Source: Ectobacillus ponti (GTDB taxonomy: Bacteria > Bacillota > Bacilli > Bacillales > Bacillaceae_G). From it: 64,000 bases of DNA. The stretch spans positions 62,001-126,000 of the forward strand of contig NZ_JANCLT010000007.1 of NCBI RefSeq assembly GCF_024294785.1, read 5' to 3'. The notes beneath the pieces are model-generated. The model saw only the letters and a program-made list of their open reading frames with translations, was not told the origin of the DNA and searched no databases. This document shows positions 9,063 to 19,693 of the stretch, piece by piece. The translations under genes were made by a program, and so were the position numbers. The first letter of the stretch is position 1. Every line of letters begins with the position of its first letter.

Positions 9063-9884
9063 ATGAAGAAAGTATTATTGTCTGTCATGATGGCAGCATC
9101 CATGTTCTCCCTCGCAGCATGCGGCGGCGGAAGCAGCACTGCCAAGAAAGAAGAAACAAAGCTGGTAGTTGGCGCTTCCAACGTACCGCACGCAGAAATC
9201 CTGGAAAAGGCAAAGCCAATTCTGGCGAAGGAAGGCGTAGATCTTGAAATCCAAACATTCCAGGACTATGTTCTGCCAAACAAAGCATTGGCGCAAAAGC
9301 AAATTGATGCAAACTACTTCCAGCACATTCCGTACCTGGAGTCCCAAATGAAGTCCGAAGGCTACAAGTTTGAAGTAGCTGGCAAGATCCACATCGAGCC
9401 AATCGGCATCTACTCCAAGAAGTATAAGAGCCTGAAGGACCTGCCAGACGGCGCGACAGTTGTGATGAGCAACTCTGTGGCTGACCATGGCCGCGCGCTG
9501 CAGCTGCTGCAAGCCCAAGGTCTTGTAAAAATTAAAGACGGTGTAGATCCAGTAAAAGCAACTGTAAAAGACATTGAGAACCCACATAACCTCAAGTTCA
9601 AGACAGACGTAGAAGCTGCCCTGCTGCCAAAGGCATATGAGAACAAAGAAGGCGATGTTGTTCTGATCAACACAAACTATGCAATTGACGCTGGTTTGAA
9701 CCCAATGAAGGACTCTATTGCCCGTGAAGGCGACAAGTCCCCATATGTAAACGTAGTTGCAGTCCGCCAAGGCGACAAGGACAAGCCTGCGATCAAGAAG
9801 CTGGTAGAAGTGCTGCACTCTAAAGAAATTCAAGATTTCATCAAAGAAAAATACAAAGGTGCGGTTGTACCTGTAAGCGAATAA
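9063..9884 (+). CDS. metQ: Methionine-binding lipoprotein
   Basis: A 273-residue NlpA/MetQ-family binding protein. The signal peptide ends in the lipobox LAAC (Cys about residue 20), so it is anchored outside the cytoplasmic membrane. The family stretch VVGASNVPHAEILE and the methionine-binding region around YFQHIPYLE are present. ATG at 9063 follows AAAGGAGAGAG. The last gene of the SAM-controlled operon, followed by a terminator. Confidence 0.95.
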   Translation: MKKVLLSVMMAASMFSLAACGGGSSTAKKEETKLVVGASNVPHAEILEKAKPILAKEGVDLEIQTFQDYVLPNKALAQKQIDANYFQHIPYLESQMKSEGYKFEVAGKIHIEPIGIYSKKYKSLKDLPDGATVVMSNSVADHGRALQLLQAQGLVKIKDGVDPVKATVKDIENPHNLKFKTDVEAALLPKAYENKEGDVVLINTNYAIDAGLNPMKDSIAREGDKSPYVNVVAVRQGDKDKPAIKKLVEVLHSKEIQDFIKEKYKGAVVPVSE

Positions 9885-9894
9885 GCGATAAAAT

Positions 9895-9925
9895 AAAAAA
9901 GCGGAGAAATCCGCTTTTTTATTTT
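9895..9925 (+). terminator. Intrinsic terminator after metQ
   Basis: AAAAAAGCGGA (9895-9905) pairs with TCCGCTTTTTT (9910-9920) around a GAAA loop. It works in either direction. Confidence 0.9.
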
Positions 9926-10070
9926 ATAAAAAACAGCGAAATGCAAAGCATAAGGGGAGTATGTAATTCGTGGTGCAGCCCTACATAAATAATGAAAGAC
10001 AGACTATGCCGCTTGGAAGAAAAACAGCCTCAAATTCTTTTCCAAAAAAAATTTTTTATAAACTAGGTGT

Positions 10071-10122
10071 TTGCCAATTCTTTTGAATTGATATAAAATA
10101 AGAATGAGAATAGAATGAGAAT
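10071..10122 (+). promoter_or_regulatory. suf operon promoter with a tandem 11-bp repeat at the start site
   Basis: TTGCCA (10071-10076), 17 bases, TAAAAT (10094-10099) fit a sigma-A promoter. Directly after the -10 box lie two perfect tandem copies of AGAATGAGAAT (10101-10111 and 10112-10122), covering the expected +1. A repressor bound here would block initiation. The regulator is not known from the sequence; Fur-like or SufR-like control is an inference. The stretch 9926-10070 shows nothing else recognisable. Confidence 0.6.
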
Positions 10123-10177
10123 GAAGAAGTTTTCACAGAAAGTTCAAATTTAACATAGAGCAATTGGAGGTATTATC

Positions 10178-10960
10178 ATGGCTGGTTCAGTTTTGACAAT
10201 TAAAGACTTGCATGTAGCAATTGATGGCAAAGAAATTTTGAAGGGTGTAAACCTGGAAGTGAAGGGCGGCGAGATCCACGCGATCATGGGTCCGAACGGT
10301 ACAGGTAAATCCACTTTGTCCTCTGCGATCATGGGTCATCCAAAATATGAAGTAACAAGCGGCAGCATCACGCTTGACGGCGAAGATGTATTGGAAATGG
10401 AAGTTGACGAGCGCGCTCGTGCCGGCCTGTTCCTCGCTATGCAATACCCAAGCGAAATCAGCGGCGTAACAAACGCGGACTTCCTGCGTTCCGCCATCAA
10501 CGCACGCCGTGAAGAGGGCGATGAAATCTCCCTGATGAAATTCATCCGTACGCTTGACAAGAGCATGGACTTCCTGGAAATGGATCCTGCCATGGCACAG
10601 CGTTACCTGAACGAAGGCTTCTCCGGCGGCGAGAAGAAGCGTAACGAAATTCTGCAAATGATGATGATTCAGCCTAAGATCGCCATCCTGGATGAAATCG
10701 ACTCCGGTCTGGACATCGACGCGCTGAAGGTTGTATCCAAAGGCGTAAACGACATGCGCAGCGAAGAATTCGGCTGCTTGATCATCACGCACTACCAACG
10801 CCTGCTCAATTATATCACACCGGACCATGTTCACGTAATGATGAACGGCCGCGTGGTGAAATCCGGCGGCCCTGAGCTGGCACACCGCCTGGAAGCGGAA
10901 GGCTACGACTGGATCAAGAAGGAACTCGGCATCGAAGACGAAGCAGAGCAAGAAGCGTAA
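10178..10960 (+). CDS. sufC: Fe-S cluster assembly ATPase SufC
   Basis: A 260-residue ABC-type ATPase of the SUF scaffold complex. Walker A GPNGTGKST (about residue 37), signature FSGGEKKRNEI (about 149), Walker B KIAILDEIDSGLD. SufC drives conformational change of the SufBC2D scaffold on which the cluster is built. First gene of the operon; ATG follows ATTGGAGGTATTATC. Confidence 0.96.
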   Translation: MAGSVLTIKDLHVAIDGKEILKGVNLEVKGGEIHAIMGPNGTGKSTLSSAIMGHPKYEVTSGSITLDGEDVLEMEVDERARAGLFLAMQYPSEISGVTNADFLRSAINARREEGDEISLMKFIRTLDKSMDFLEMDPAMAQRYLNEGFSGGEKKRNEILQMMMIQPKIAILDEIDSGLDIDALKVVSKGVNDMRSEEFGCLIITHYQRLLNYITPDHVHVMMNGRVVKSGGPELAHRLEAEGYDWIKKELGIEDEAEQEA

Positions 10961-10978
10961 GCGGATAGGAGGATACAC

Positions 10979-13912
<2,934 letters not shown>

Positions 13913-13913
13913 G

Positions 13914-13937
13914 ATCACAGGGGGAAACCCCTGTGAT
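13914..13937 (+). promoter_or_regulatory. Perfect GAAA-tetraloop hairpin between sufU and sufB
   Basis: ATCACAGGGG (13914-13923) and CCCCTGTGAT (13928-13937) form a 10-bp stem closed by GAAA, a GNRA-type loop. No T-run follows, so it is not a standard terminator. It sits 1 base after the sufU stop and 39 bases before sufB. A role in mRNA processing or stability is inference. Confidence 0.7.
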
Positions 13938-13976
13938 TACATTGTTCCACGGGCGAAACAATAAGGAGGGACAACA

Positions 13977-15374
13977 ATGGCAAAGCAAATGCCGGATATC
14001 GGCGATTACAAATATGGCTTTAAAGATAAAGACGTTTCCATTTTCCGCTCAAAGCGCGGTTTGACAAAGGAGATCGTAGAAGAGATCTCCCGCATGAAGG
14101 GCGAGCCGCAGTGGATGCTGGACTTCCGCCTGAAGTCTCTGGACCACTTCTACAACATGCCAATGCCACAATGGGGCGGCGACCTGAACAGCCTGAACTT
14201 CGATGAAATTACGTACTACGTAAAGCCGTCCGAGAAGTCTGAGCGTTCTTGGGATGAAGTTCCTGATGAAATCAAGGCTACCTTCGACAAGCTCGGTATT
14301 CCAGAAGCGGAGCAAAAGTACCTGGCAGGTGTATCTGCCCAGTACGAGTCCGAGGTGGTATACCACAATATGAAGGAAGATCTCGAAGCGCTTGGCATCG
14401 TGTTCAAGGACACGGACAGCGCGCTGAAGGAAAACGAAGACATCTTCCGCGAGCATTTCGGCAAGGTTGTGCCTCCGACTGACAACAAGTTTGCGGCGCT
14501 GAACTCCGCAGTATGGTCCGGCGGTTCCTTCATCTATGTTCCAAAGGGTGTAAAGGTAGACACGCCGCTGCAGGCGTACTTCCGCATCAACTCTGAAAAC
14601 ATGGGCCAGTTCGAGCGTACGCTGATCATCGTTGACGAAGATGCACACGTACACTACGTAGAAGGCTGTACAGCTCCTGTCTATACAACAAACTCTCTGC
14701 ACAGCGCGGTTGTTGAGATCATCGTGAAGAAGGGTGGATACTGCCGCTATACAACAATCCAAAACTGGGCAAACAACGTTTACAACCTGGTTACAAAGCG
14801 TACGATCTGTGAAGCGTATGCGACAATGGAATGGATTGATGGCAACATCGGCTCCAAGCTGACAATGAAATACCCTGCGGTTATCCTGAAGGGTGAAGGC
14901 GCGCGCGGTATGACGCTGTCCATCGCGCTTGCGGGCAAAGGCCAGCATCAGGATGCAGGTGCTAAGATGATTCACTTGGCGCCAAACACATCCTCCACGA
15001 TCGTTTCCAAGTCCATTGCGAAGCAGGGCGGAAAAGTATCCTACCGCGGCATCGTCCACTTCGGACGCAAAGCGACGGGCTCCCGCTCCAACATCGAGTG
15101 TGACACGCTGATCATGGATAATCAGTCTACATCTGATACGATTCCATACAACGAGATCCTGAACGACAACATCTCCCTCGAGCATGAGGCGAAGGTATCC
15201 AAGGTATCTGAGGAGCAGCTGTTCTACCTCATGAGCCGCGGCATCTCCGAAGAGGAAGCAACAGAGATGATCGTAATGGGCTTCATCGAGCCGTTCACAA
15301 AGGAACTGCCAATGGAGTATGCGGTTGAAATGAACCGTCTGATCAAGTTCGAGATGGAAGGAAGTATTGGGTAA
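13977..15374 (+). CDS. sufB: Fe-S cluster assembly scaffold protein SufB, 3' end rebuilt by the prophage
   Basis: A 465-residue SufB with the family core ([47 protein letters not shown]). Start at 13977 behind AAGGAGGGACAACA. The prophage integrated in the last codons: up to 15361 is the 13-bp core shared with 51649-51661, and the final bases (AGTATTGGGTAA) come from the phage. They encode the same Ser-Ile-Gly-stop as the displaced host end TCTATCGGATAA at 51663 on. Function should be intact, but its natural terminator is now 36 kb away. Confidence 0.95.
   Translation: MAKQMPDIGDYKYGFKDKDVSIFRSKRGLTKEIVEEISRMKGEPQWMLDFRLKSLDHFYNMPMPQWGGDLNSLNFDEITYYVKPSEKSERSWDEVPDEIKATFDKLGIPEAEQKYLAGVSAQYESEVVYHNMKEDLEALGIVFKDTDSALKENEDIFREHFGKVVPPTDNKFAALNSAVWSGGSFIYVPKGVKVDTPLQAYFRINSENMGQFERTLIIVDEDAHVHYVEGCTAPVYTTNSLHSAVVEIIVKKGGYCRYTTIQNWANNVYNLVTKRTICEAYATMEWIDGNIGSKLTMKYPAVILKGEGARGMTLSIALAGKGQHQDAGAKMIHLAPNTSSTIVSKSIAKQGGKVSYRGIVHFGRKATGSRSNIECDTLIMDNQSTSDTIPYNEILNDNISLEHEAKVSKVSEEQLFYLMSRGISEEEATEMIVMGFIEPFTKELPMEYAVEMNRLIKFEMEGSIG
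15349..15361 (+). repeat. attL core
   Basis: The 13 bases TCGAGATGGAAGG match attR at 51649-51661 exactly. They encode Glu-Met-Glu-Gly near the SufB C-terminus. Bases before the core are host, bases after it are phage. Confidence 0.92.
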
Positions 15375-15398
15375 GCAGAAGCGTTGATATATAAGGGG

Positions 15399-15445
15399 CT
15401 AAACGGTGTCTTTGGTGTACATGATACCACCATGATACCGTTTAG
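15399..15445. promoter_or_regulatory. Probable integrase arm-type binding sites at attL, within an inverted repeat
   Basis: Two copies of TGATACC (15422-15428 and 15433-15439, the second extended to GTTT) lie beside the core. A near-identical pair is found at 51527-51550 near attR. The left part CTAAACGGTGTC (15399-15410) is almost the inverse of GATACCGTTTAG (15434-15445), so the block can also fold as a hairpin behind sufB and int. Arm-site role is inferred from the paired position at both ends. Confidence 0.6.
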
Positions 15446-16485
15446 TCATTAAAAACATTCATGACTTCCTGCTTTCTTTCGACATACAGGTGGCCGTAAG
15501 TATCTGCAGTTTCGGTGATATTTTCGTGCCGCATGAGCTCTTTCACGAGGTAGATGTCCACACCTTTATTTATGAGGTAGCTGGCGTAACTATGCCTTAG
15601 TGAATGTATCCGGAGCTCCGGAAATACTTCTTTAAATTTCTTGTGATAGTGACTGTAATGGTAAGGCTGCATGCCGCCGAACACAAAATGGTCATCCGTG
15701 AATCCGTAGATTTTTTCTGCGGATTCTTTTTTTATTTCAGAGAGCATATCCACACACAGTTGTGGAAGGGGAACGATAGCCTCGCTTGCCTTAGTCTTCA
15801 CGCTAGTTAGCTTCTTCTCATTCATGCTCCAGGACTTGTTTACATCAATCCTGTGTGCGGCAAAGTCTACATCACTCCACTTCAGCGCCAGGGCTTCTCC
15901 TATCCGCAAGCCGGTATAAAACATAAGGATACTGAGTTCTTTATAATAGTGCATATCTAATGACTGGACACGCCGGTCAAAATCTTCACGCTTGATGAAA
16001 TCAATACGCTTTTTCCCGCGGGGCATAGCCGGGACCTGCAGCACCGGATCACGCCGAAGATTGTAAAACTTCTTCGCATGATTGATGAGCACACGGAAAT
16101 TCGCAAACACGGTACGGGCACTTTCAGGCGACTTCAGCGAGCTGCTGAGGTGCTTCTGAAAATCCAATACCTGCTGCACGTTGATGTCTTTGATTTTGAT
16201 ATGACCAAAACGCGGCTGGATGTGCAGCTTGTACTCATTAGTCCGCCGGCGGATTGTTTTTTCTTTGTATGCTTTGAATGAAATATTGTGCTCAAACACC
16301 TCATCCAGGGTCACTTCATCGGAGAAGGCATCCTGGATACTGGCGATGAATTCAGCCTCAGCAGCTATTGCATCCTTGCGAGCTGCAAAGCCTCGTTTAA
16401 GCTTCTGCTTGTTCCGCCCGTACATATCTTTGTACCGAACTTTGTAGTACCAGGTCTTCCGCTCTTTGTCTTTATATACAGGCAT
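15442..16485 (-). CDS. int: Tyrosine-recombinase phage integrase
   Basis: A 347-residue integrase: N-terminal arm-binding domain ([18 protein letters not shown]), central SAM-like core-binding domain and C-terminal catalytic domain with Arg in TGLRIGEAL (about residue 194), His-Leu-Arg in [12 protein letters not shown] (about 295) and the nucleophilic Tyr in TADTYGHLY (about 330). The ATG at 16485 is chosen because AAAGGTG stands 7 bases upstream; a GTG at 16494 falls inside that site. Next to attL, as usual for site-specific prophages. It would join the phage to sufB. Confidence 0.95.
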   Translation of the reverse strand: MPVYKDKERKTWYYKVRYKDMYGRNKQKLKRGFAARKDAIAAEAEFIASIQDAFSDEVTLDEVFEHNISFKAYKEKTIRRRTNEYKLHIQPRFGHIKIKDINVQQVLDFQKHLSSSLKSPESARTVFANFRVLINHAKKFYNLRRDPVLQVPAMPRGKKRIDFIKREDFDRRVQSLDMHYYKELSILMFYTGLRIGEALALKWSDVDFAAHRIDVNKSWSMNEKKLTSVKTKASEAIVPLPQLCVDMLSEIKKESAEKIYGFTDDHFVFGGMQPYHYSHYHKKFKEVFPELRIHSLRHSYASYLINKGVDIYLVKELMRHENITETADTYGHLYVERKQEVMNVFND

Positions 16486-16555
16486 TTCAATCACCTTTCA
16501 AGGGGAAGAGCAGGCCGTCGCCCACTCCTCGGATTAAATTACTAGCGCTAGGAAT

Positions 16556-17182
16556 TTAAAGATTTTGTGTAAAACGAATTGCTTTCCCTAAAATCCGTGC
16601 AGGGTTATCCGGGGTAACTATATAGGGTTCATAGTTCGGATTGTCCGGCATTAGCATTATAACGTTACCCTGTTTCTTAACACGTTTTAATGTCGCCTCT
16701 GTGTCGCCATTCACCAAAACGGCAGCAATCTCTCCGTATTCCACATCCGGCTGCTCCCTGATTAGCACATATGCACCATTAGGGACCGTCGGCTCCATTG
16801 ACTGTCCTTTTGCCTCAAGATAAAACAAATTCCCACTGGGCAGCAGGTCCGGTGACTCTGTTTTGTACCCAACGAAATTTTCTTCTGCATAGATTGGATG
16901 CCCACAAGAGATGAAGCCGAGTATAGGAATCTTCACTGTGGCAGGGTTCACTGGAACTAGGTTGCCCGGTCGTTCTTCAATTAGCGCAGATTTCGGAACC
17001 TTAAAATAATCAGCCAACTTCTGAATTTTATCAATACGTGGGTACTTTTCCCCGGCAAGCCACTGCGACACAGCTGCATCGCTAACTCCAATCTCCTCTG
17101 CAATAATCCTGGGATATACTCCTTTTGCGTTCATGAGACTTTGCAAATTTTCCCCAAATATTTCCCTCTGTGTTTTCAACAT
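16556..17182 (-). CDS. CI-like repressor with S24 self-cleavage domain
   Basis: A 208-residue lysogeny repressor. Residues ~8-62 are an XRE helix-turn-helix (IIAEEIGVSDAAVSQWLAG). The C-terminal half is a LexA/CI-type S24 peptidase: likely cleavage bond Cys-Gly in FISCGHP, nucleophile Ser in GQSMEPT (about 127) and general base Lys in ATLKRV (about 166). This predicts induction by RecA during SOS. Start follows AAAGGGGGTGAA. Divergent from cro. Confidence 0.93.
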   Translation of the reverse strand: MLKTQREIFGENLQSLMNAKGVYPRIIAEEIGVSDAAVSQWLAGEKYPRIDKIQKLADYFKVPKSALIEERPGNLVPVNPATVKIPILGFISCGHPIYAEENFVGYKTESPDLLPSGNLFYLEAKGQSMEPTVPNGAYVLIREQPDVEYGEIAAVLVNGDTEATLKRVKKQGNVIMLMPDNPNYEPYIVTPDNPARILGKAIRFTQNL

Positions 17183-17202
17183 TTCACCCCCTTTGTGTAA
17201 AT

Positions 17203-17292
17203 ATTATATACTTAGAGTTAACTTTTTTAAAGTACATTTTGTAATGTTGATTAACTTAAAGTATTGACTTTTAACTTTAAGTTAAATATGAT
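17203..17292. promoter_or_regulatory. Lysogeny switch: divergent promoters and three operators
   Basis: Rightward promoter: TTGACT (17264-17269), 17 bases, TATGAT (17287-17292). Leftward -10: TATAAT on the minus strand (17203-17208) with a weak -35. A 15-bp palindrome TTAACTTTAAGTTAA fills the rightward spacer (17271-17285); related copies are at 17251-17265 and, inverted, at 17207-17221 over the leftward -10. Sites at 17251 and 17271 are 20 bp apart, on one DNA face. This is a classic CI/Cro operator layout. Confidence 0.85.
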
Positions 17293-17327
17293 TATTGTAT
17301 CCCTCATCAAAAGGAGGTGGCTAATAT

Positions 17328-17519
17328 ATGCAATTGTCGCTAGAAGCACTGAGAGTTAACGCTGGTATGACGCAACAGGATGTAGCTGATCGTCTCGGTG
17401 TAACTAGACAAACAGTCATCAAATGGGAGAAAGGAGATGTTGAGCCAAAGGAATTAGTGATTTATGCACTAGCTAAACTCTACAACGTCGACCTTGATGT
17501 AATTAGAATCCCTTTTTAA
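17328..17519 (+). CDS. Cro-like XRE repressor
   Basis: A 63-residue single-domain helix-turn-helix protein (MTQQDVADRLGVTRQTVIKWEKG) of the YozG/Cro type. Start follows AAAAGGAGGTGGC. Divergent from the CI-like gene and flanked by operator copies, so it most likely antagonises CI and opens the lytic programme. Confidence 0.88.
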   Translation: MQLSLEALRVNAGMTQQDVADRLGVTRQTVIKWEKGDVEPKELVIYALAKLYNVDLDVIRIPF

Positions 17520-17532
17520 CCATACTGTTTGT

Positions 17533-17547
17533 TTAACTTTAGGTTAA
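17533..17547. promoter_or_regulatory. Fourth operator copy, downstream of cro
   Basis: TTAACTTTAGGTTAA differs by one base from the perfect palindrome at 17271-17285. Its position after cro could allow looping or auxiliary repression of the early operon. Confidence 0.7.
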
Positions 17548-17631
17548 AAATTAGAGGTTGAATAACCTCACTTTTTTTCAAAAGAAATTGTCGTATTCTG
17601 GAATACCTTGTCATTAAGAAGGAGTGAGAGG

Positions 17632-17829
17632 ATGAAGCACTTTTACGATTCTAAAGAAGTCATGAAGCTGCTGGATCTCGGCTGTCTAAGAACTGCACAA
17701 ATGCGTGTCCAATCACTTAATCAGGAGTTATCAGAAAAAGGTTATTGGATTGAGAGAGGAAAAGTGCCGATTAAGTTTTTTCACGAGAAGTACCCGTACA
17801 TTGAGCACCAGAAAATGAGTGAGCAGTAA
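17632..17829 (+). CDS. Small phage DNA-binding protein (excisionase-like)
   Basis: A 65-residue protein beginning MKHFYDSKEVMKLLDLGCLRTAQ and containing KGYWIERGKVPIKFFHEKY. This is the pattern of the winged-helix/excisionase-like early proteins common in Bacillus and Listeria phages. ATG at 17632 follows AAGAAGGAGTGAGAGG. Excision or early regulation is the likely role. Confidence 0.7.
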   Translation: MKHFYDSKEVMKLLDLGCLRTAQMRVQSLNQELSEKGYWIERGKVPIKFFHEKYPYIEHQKMSEQ

Positions 17830-17909
17830 GCCTTATTTTTTTGCTTTTAAAATGTCGAAAAAGGAATTAATTTGTAAAAATATGTAATTTACACTAGGGG
17901 ATGGTGCAG

Positions 17910-18044
17910 ATGTTTAGCCAGGAATTGTACAACTACATTTCAGATGCGGACCTACATACCAAAATGGATGCTGTTGAGTATTCCACAAGCCCGCGTGAGG
18001 TCATCACGGTTGCTGATATGCTGCGGCAGCTTGGAAGGGGGTGA
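17910..18044 (+). CDS. Hypothetical early phage protein, 44 residues
   Basis: MFSQELYNYISDADLHTKMD to LRQLGRG, acidic in the middle. ATG at 17910 lies 9 bases after AGGGG. Not recognised. It sits in the early operon just ahead of another tiny gene. The 80 bases before it (17830-17909) show no feature. Confidence 0.6.
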   Translation: MFSQELYNYISDADLHTKMDAVEYSTSPREVITVADMLRQLGRG

Positions 18045-18049
18045 AGAAT

Positions 18050-18193
18050 GTGGAGGGAAATCAAAAAGCCCCACAACCTGCGGCAACAGGAAGTGAGGAA
18101 AACGAATTATCTACGATTAACGAGGCCCGGATCGCTGCCGGACTTCAACCATTGGATGATGAAACTGCTAACAAGCCGATTAAGTCAGTGTAA
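18050..18193 (+). CDS. Hypothetical early phage protein, 47 residues, GTG start
   Basis: Begins GTG at 18050 right after GGGGGTGAAGAAT and reads MEGNQKAPQPAATGSEENEL to DDETANKPIKSV. Rich in Glu, Ala and Pro, so probably flexible. It converges with and overlaps the 3' end of the leftward gene at 18180-18503 by 14 bases. Function unknown. Confidence 0.6.
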   Translation: MEGNQKAPQPAATGSEENELSTINEARIAAGLQPLDDETANKPIKSV

Positions 18194-18503
18194 TGAAGTA
18201 CCCGGCAAATGTGTTAGGCTCGTTCGCCAGTACAGCCACTTCGTACTTAATTTCAAGAGATTCACATGCTGCTGGAACAAGCTTTAGAAACTCATCTTTT
18301 TCAATATTCCAGTTGAACACATTTTTTACACTGTGATGAAGTTCAACAGTATTTATAAAGTTAAAGTTTCCTCCAAGGAAGAGCATGTCATATTTCTTCA
18401 TAGCTGCTTTAATCTCAGATTCAGTCTGTAATGTGGATTGCATTGACAGAGAAGCGAGCCGTAATTCTTGCAGTATTTCTACTAATCTTTGAACATTTTC
18501 CAT
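18180..18503 (-). CDS. Leftward hypothetical gene inside the early region (moron candidate)
   Basis: A 107-residue protein (MENVQRLVEILQELRLASLS...) with no domain I recognise. It is the only leftward gene in the rightward early block. Its start has a very strong site (GAGAGGAGGTG), and on the minus strand an extended -10 promoter TGATATAAT (18527-18535) places the transcript start at that site. CTCCT-GAG-AGGAG in the leader can fold and hide the site. Independent expression in the lysogen is therefore likely. Confidence 0.75.
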   Translation of the reverse strand: MENVQRLVEILQELRLASLSMQSTLQTESEIKAAMKKYDMLFLGGNFNFINTVELHHSVKNVFNWNIEKDEFLKLVPAACESLEIKYEVAVLANEPNTFAGYFITLT

Positions 18504-18552
18504 TTTTTACACCTCCTCTCAGGAGAATTATATCAGATAAAGAGGTGAGGTA

Positions 18553-18837
18553 GTGGGATATACCCGAGAAGAGCAAGAAACTACAATAGTTTTTAACAAT
18601 GCGACAGGTGAGTGGACTATTTACTCTACCGTGCCGAAACACATCAGAAAACTACAGGAAATAACAGAGATTCTCGTCTTAGAACGCGAGGGAGACAGAC
18701 CAATAGCAGTGCGCGGTACACTTTCCGAAAAACAGGTAAGCATGAAGCGAGAAATTCAGCGTGTCCTCACACAAGAGCAGAAGGATGCTGCAGCTGCACG
18801 CATGGCAGAAGCCAGGGCACGGAAGGGGGATGGATGA
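18553..18837 (+). CDS. Hypothetical early phage protein, 94 residues
   Basis: GTG start at 18553 behind AAAGAGGTGAGGTA. Sequence MGYTREEQETTIVFNNATGEWTIY to a basic alanine-rich tail (AAAARMAEARARKGDG). Its TGA overlaps the ATG of the next gene (ATGA), so the two are coupled. Function unknown. Confidence 0.7.
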   Translation: MGYTREEQETTIVFNNATGEWTIYSTVPKHIRKLQEITEILVLEREGDRPIAVRGTLSEKQVSMKREIQRVLTQEQKDAAAARMAEARARKGDG

Positions 18838-18992
18838 TGAAGAACGGTAAGAAGCCGACAAGGCGCCAGAGTGGCCATATTCAATCATATGGACTCAGCC
18901 CGGAGAACTGGCTGATCTTCAAGATTGTGGATGGAGACATGCACCTGGTACATCGCTTCACTGGTCAGACGAGGGTTATTCCGACCTTATAG
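18834..18992 (+). CDS. DUF6906-like small phage protein
   Basis: A 52-residue protein: MMKNGKKPTRRQ...LSPENWLIFKIVDGDMHLVHRFTGQTRVI. The pattern KNGK-P-T / L-PENWL / VHR-TG resembles the DUF6906 family that is common in Bacillus prophage early regions. Starts inside the previous stop. Confidence 0.65.
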   Translation: MMKNGKKPTRRQSGHIQSYGLSPENWLIFKIVDGDMHLVHRFTGQTRVIPTL

Positions 18993-19025
18993 TTCAACAA
19001 TTGTACAGTTTAAGGGGTGAATATA

Positions 19026-19388
19026 GTGCATAGTGAAGTGAAAACGTACTATCTTACGCCGGAGGAGCTTGCAGCATACATAGAAAAGCATCCTATCGTT
19101 GAGGAGCGCAAGCCCATGCAGGCGGAACTGGCAAAGCCAATCAGCAAGAAGCACATTGAACGCTCTGTGGAAAGCCAAAGGAAGAGCCGGATGGGAAGAC
19201 CCACAATTATGGACAAAGTGGACCATGATAAGGTCTACAAGCTGTATATGGACGGTCTCACATACGAGCAGATGGCCAAAGAACTTGGCATCTCAGAAGG
19301 TAGCGTGCAGAAGTACATCAGCCGGAAGCAGTTCCACGACCCGGAAGGCTGGCCGCCACGGCTGAAGCGAAAGGTGAAGGAGGGGTAA
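19026..19388 (+). CDS. Phage helix-turn-helix protein
   Basis: About 120 residues. N-terminus MHSEVKTYYLTPEELAAYIEKHPI, then a basic linker and a C-terminal helix-turn-helix DKVYKLYMDGLTYEQMAKELGISEGSVQKYISRK. GTG at 19026 is chosen because AAGGGG is 8 bases upstream. Probably a DNA-binding regulator of early genes. Confidence 0.7.
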   Translation: MHSEVKTYYLTPEELAAYIEKHPIVEERKPMQAELAKPISKKHIERSVESQRKSRMGRPTIMDKVDHDKVYKLYMDGLTYEQMAKELGISEGSVQKYISRKQFHDPEGWPPRLKRKVKEG

Positions 19389-19390
19389 GG

Positions 19391-19693
19391 ATGGATATGC
19401 AGAAAATTCATCAGCTGTCAGTGAATCTCTTGAATGCGAATAAGGCTGCTTTTAACCATGATATCCTCGGACTGGATAATAAGGGGGATAAGGTTCACCT
19501 GTTTTCTGAACTGTTTATTAAGCTATCTGGAGAGCACATGGTTACATTTACTAAGCCTGCAGATGGGGACTTATATTATGGGGAATTACAGTATGAGGGT
19601 GTAACCTACTGCGCGTGGCTAAGAAAACAGCAGTTTGAAGAGAATTTCAATGTATTGGGAGGGGAAGAACTTGAACGCATTGCAACAGCTTGA
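19391..19693 (+). CDS. Hypothetical early phage protein, 100 residues
   Basis: MDMQKIHQLSVNLLNANKAAF... with no domain recognised. ATG follows AGGGGTAAGG, 2 bases after the previous stop. The 3' end overlaps the TTG start of the Gam-like gene by 23 bases. Confidence 0.7.
   Translation: MDMQKIHQLSVNLLNANKAAFNHDILGLDNKGDKVHLFSELFIKLSGEHMVTFTKPADGDLYYGELQYEGVTYCAWLRKQQFEENFNVLGGEELERIATA

Noticed and set aside
10100-10122. A classic Fur box
   Set aside because: The tandem repeat lacks the inverted TGATAATCATTATCA-type symmetry.
18048-18287. A 79-codon rightward open frame starting ATG at 18048
   Set aside because: It is out of frame with the better supported GTG gene at 18050, which has an ideal ribosome binding site, and it runs into the leftward gene at 18180-18503.
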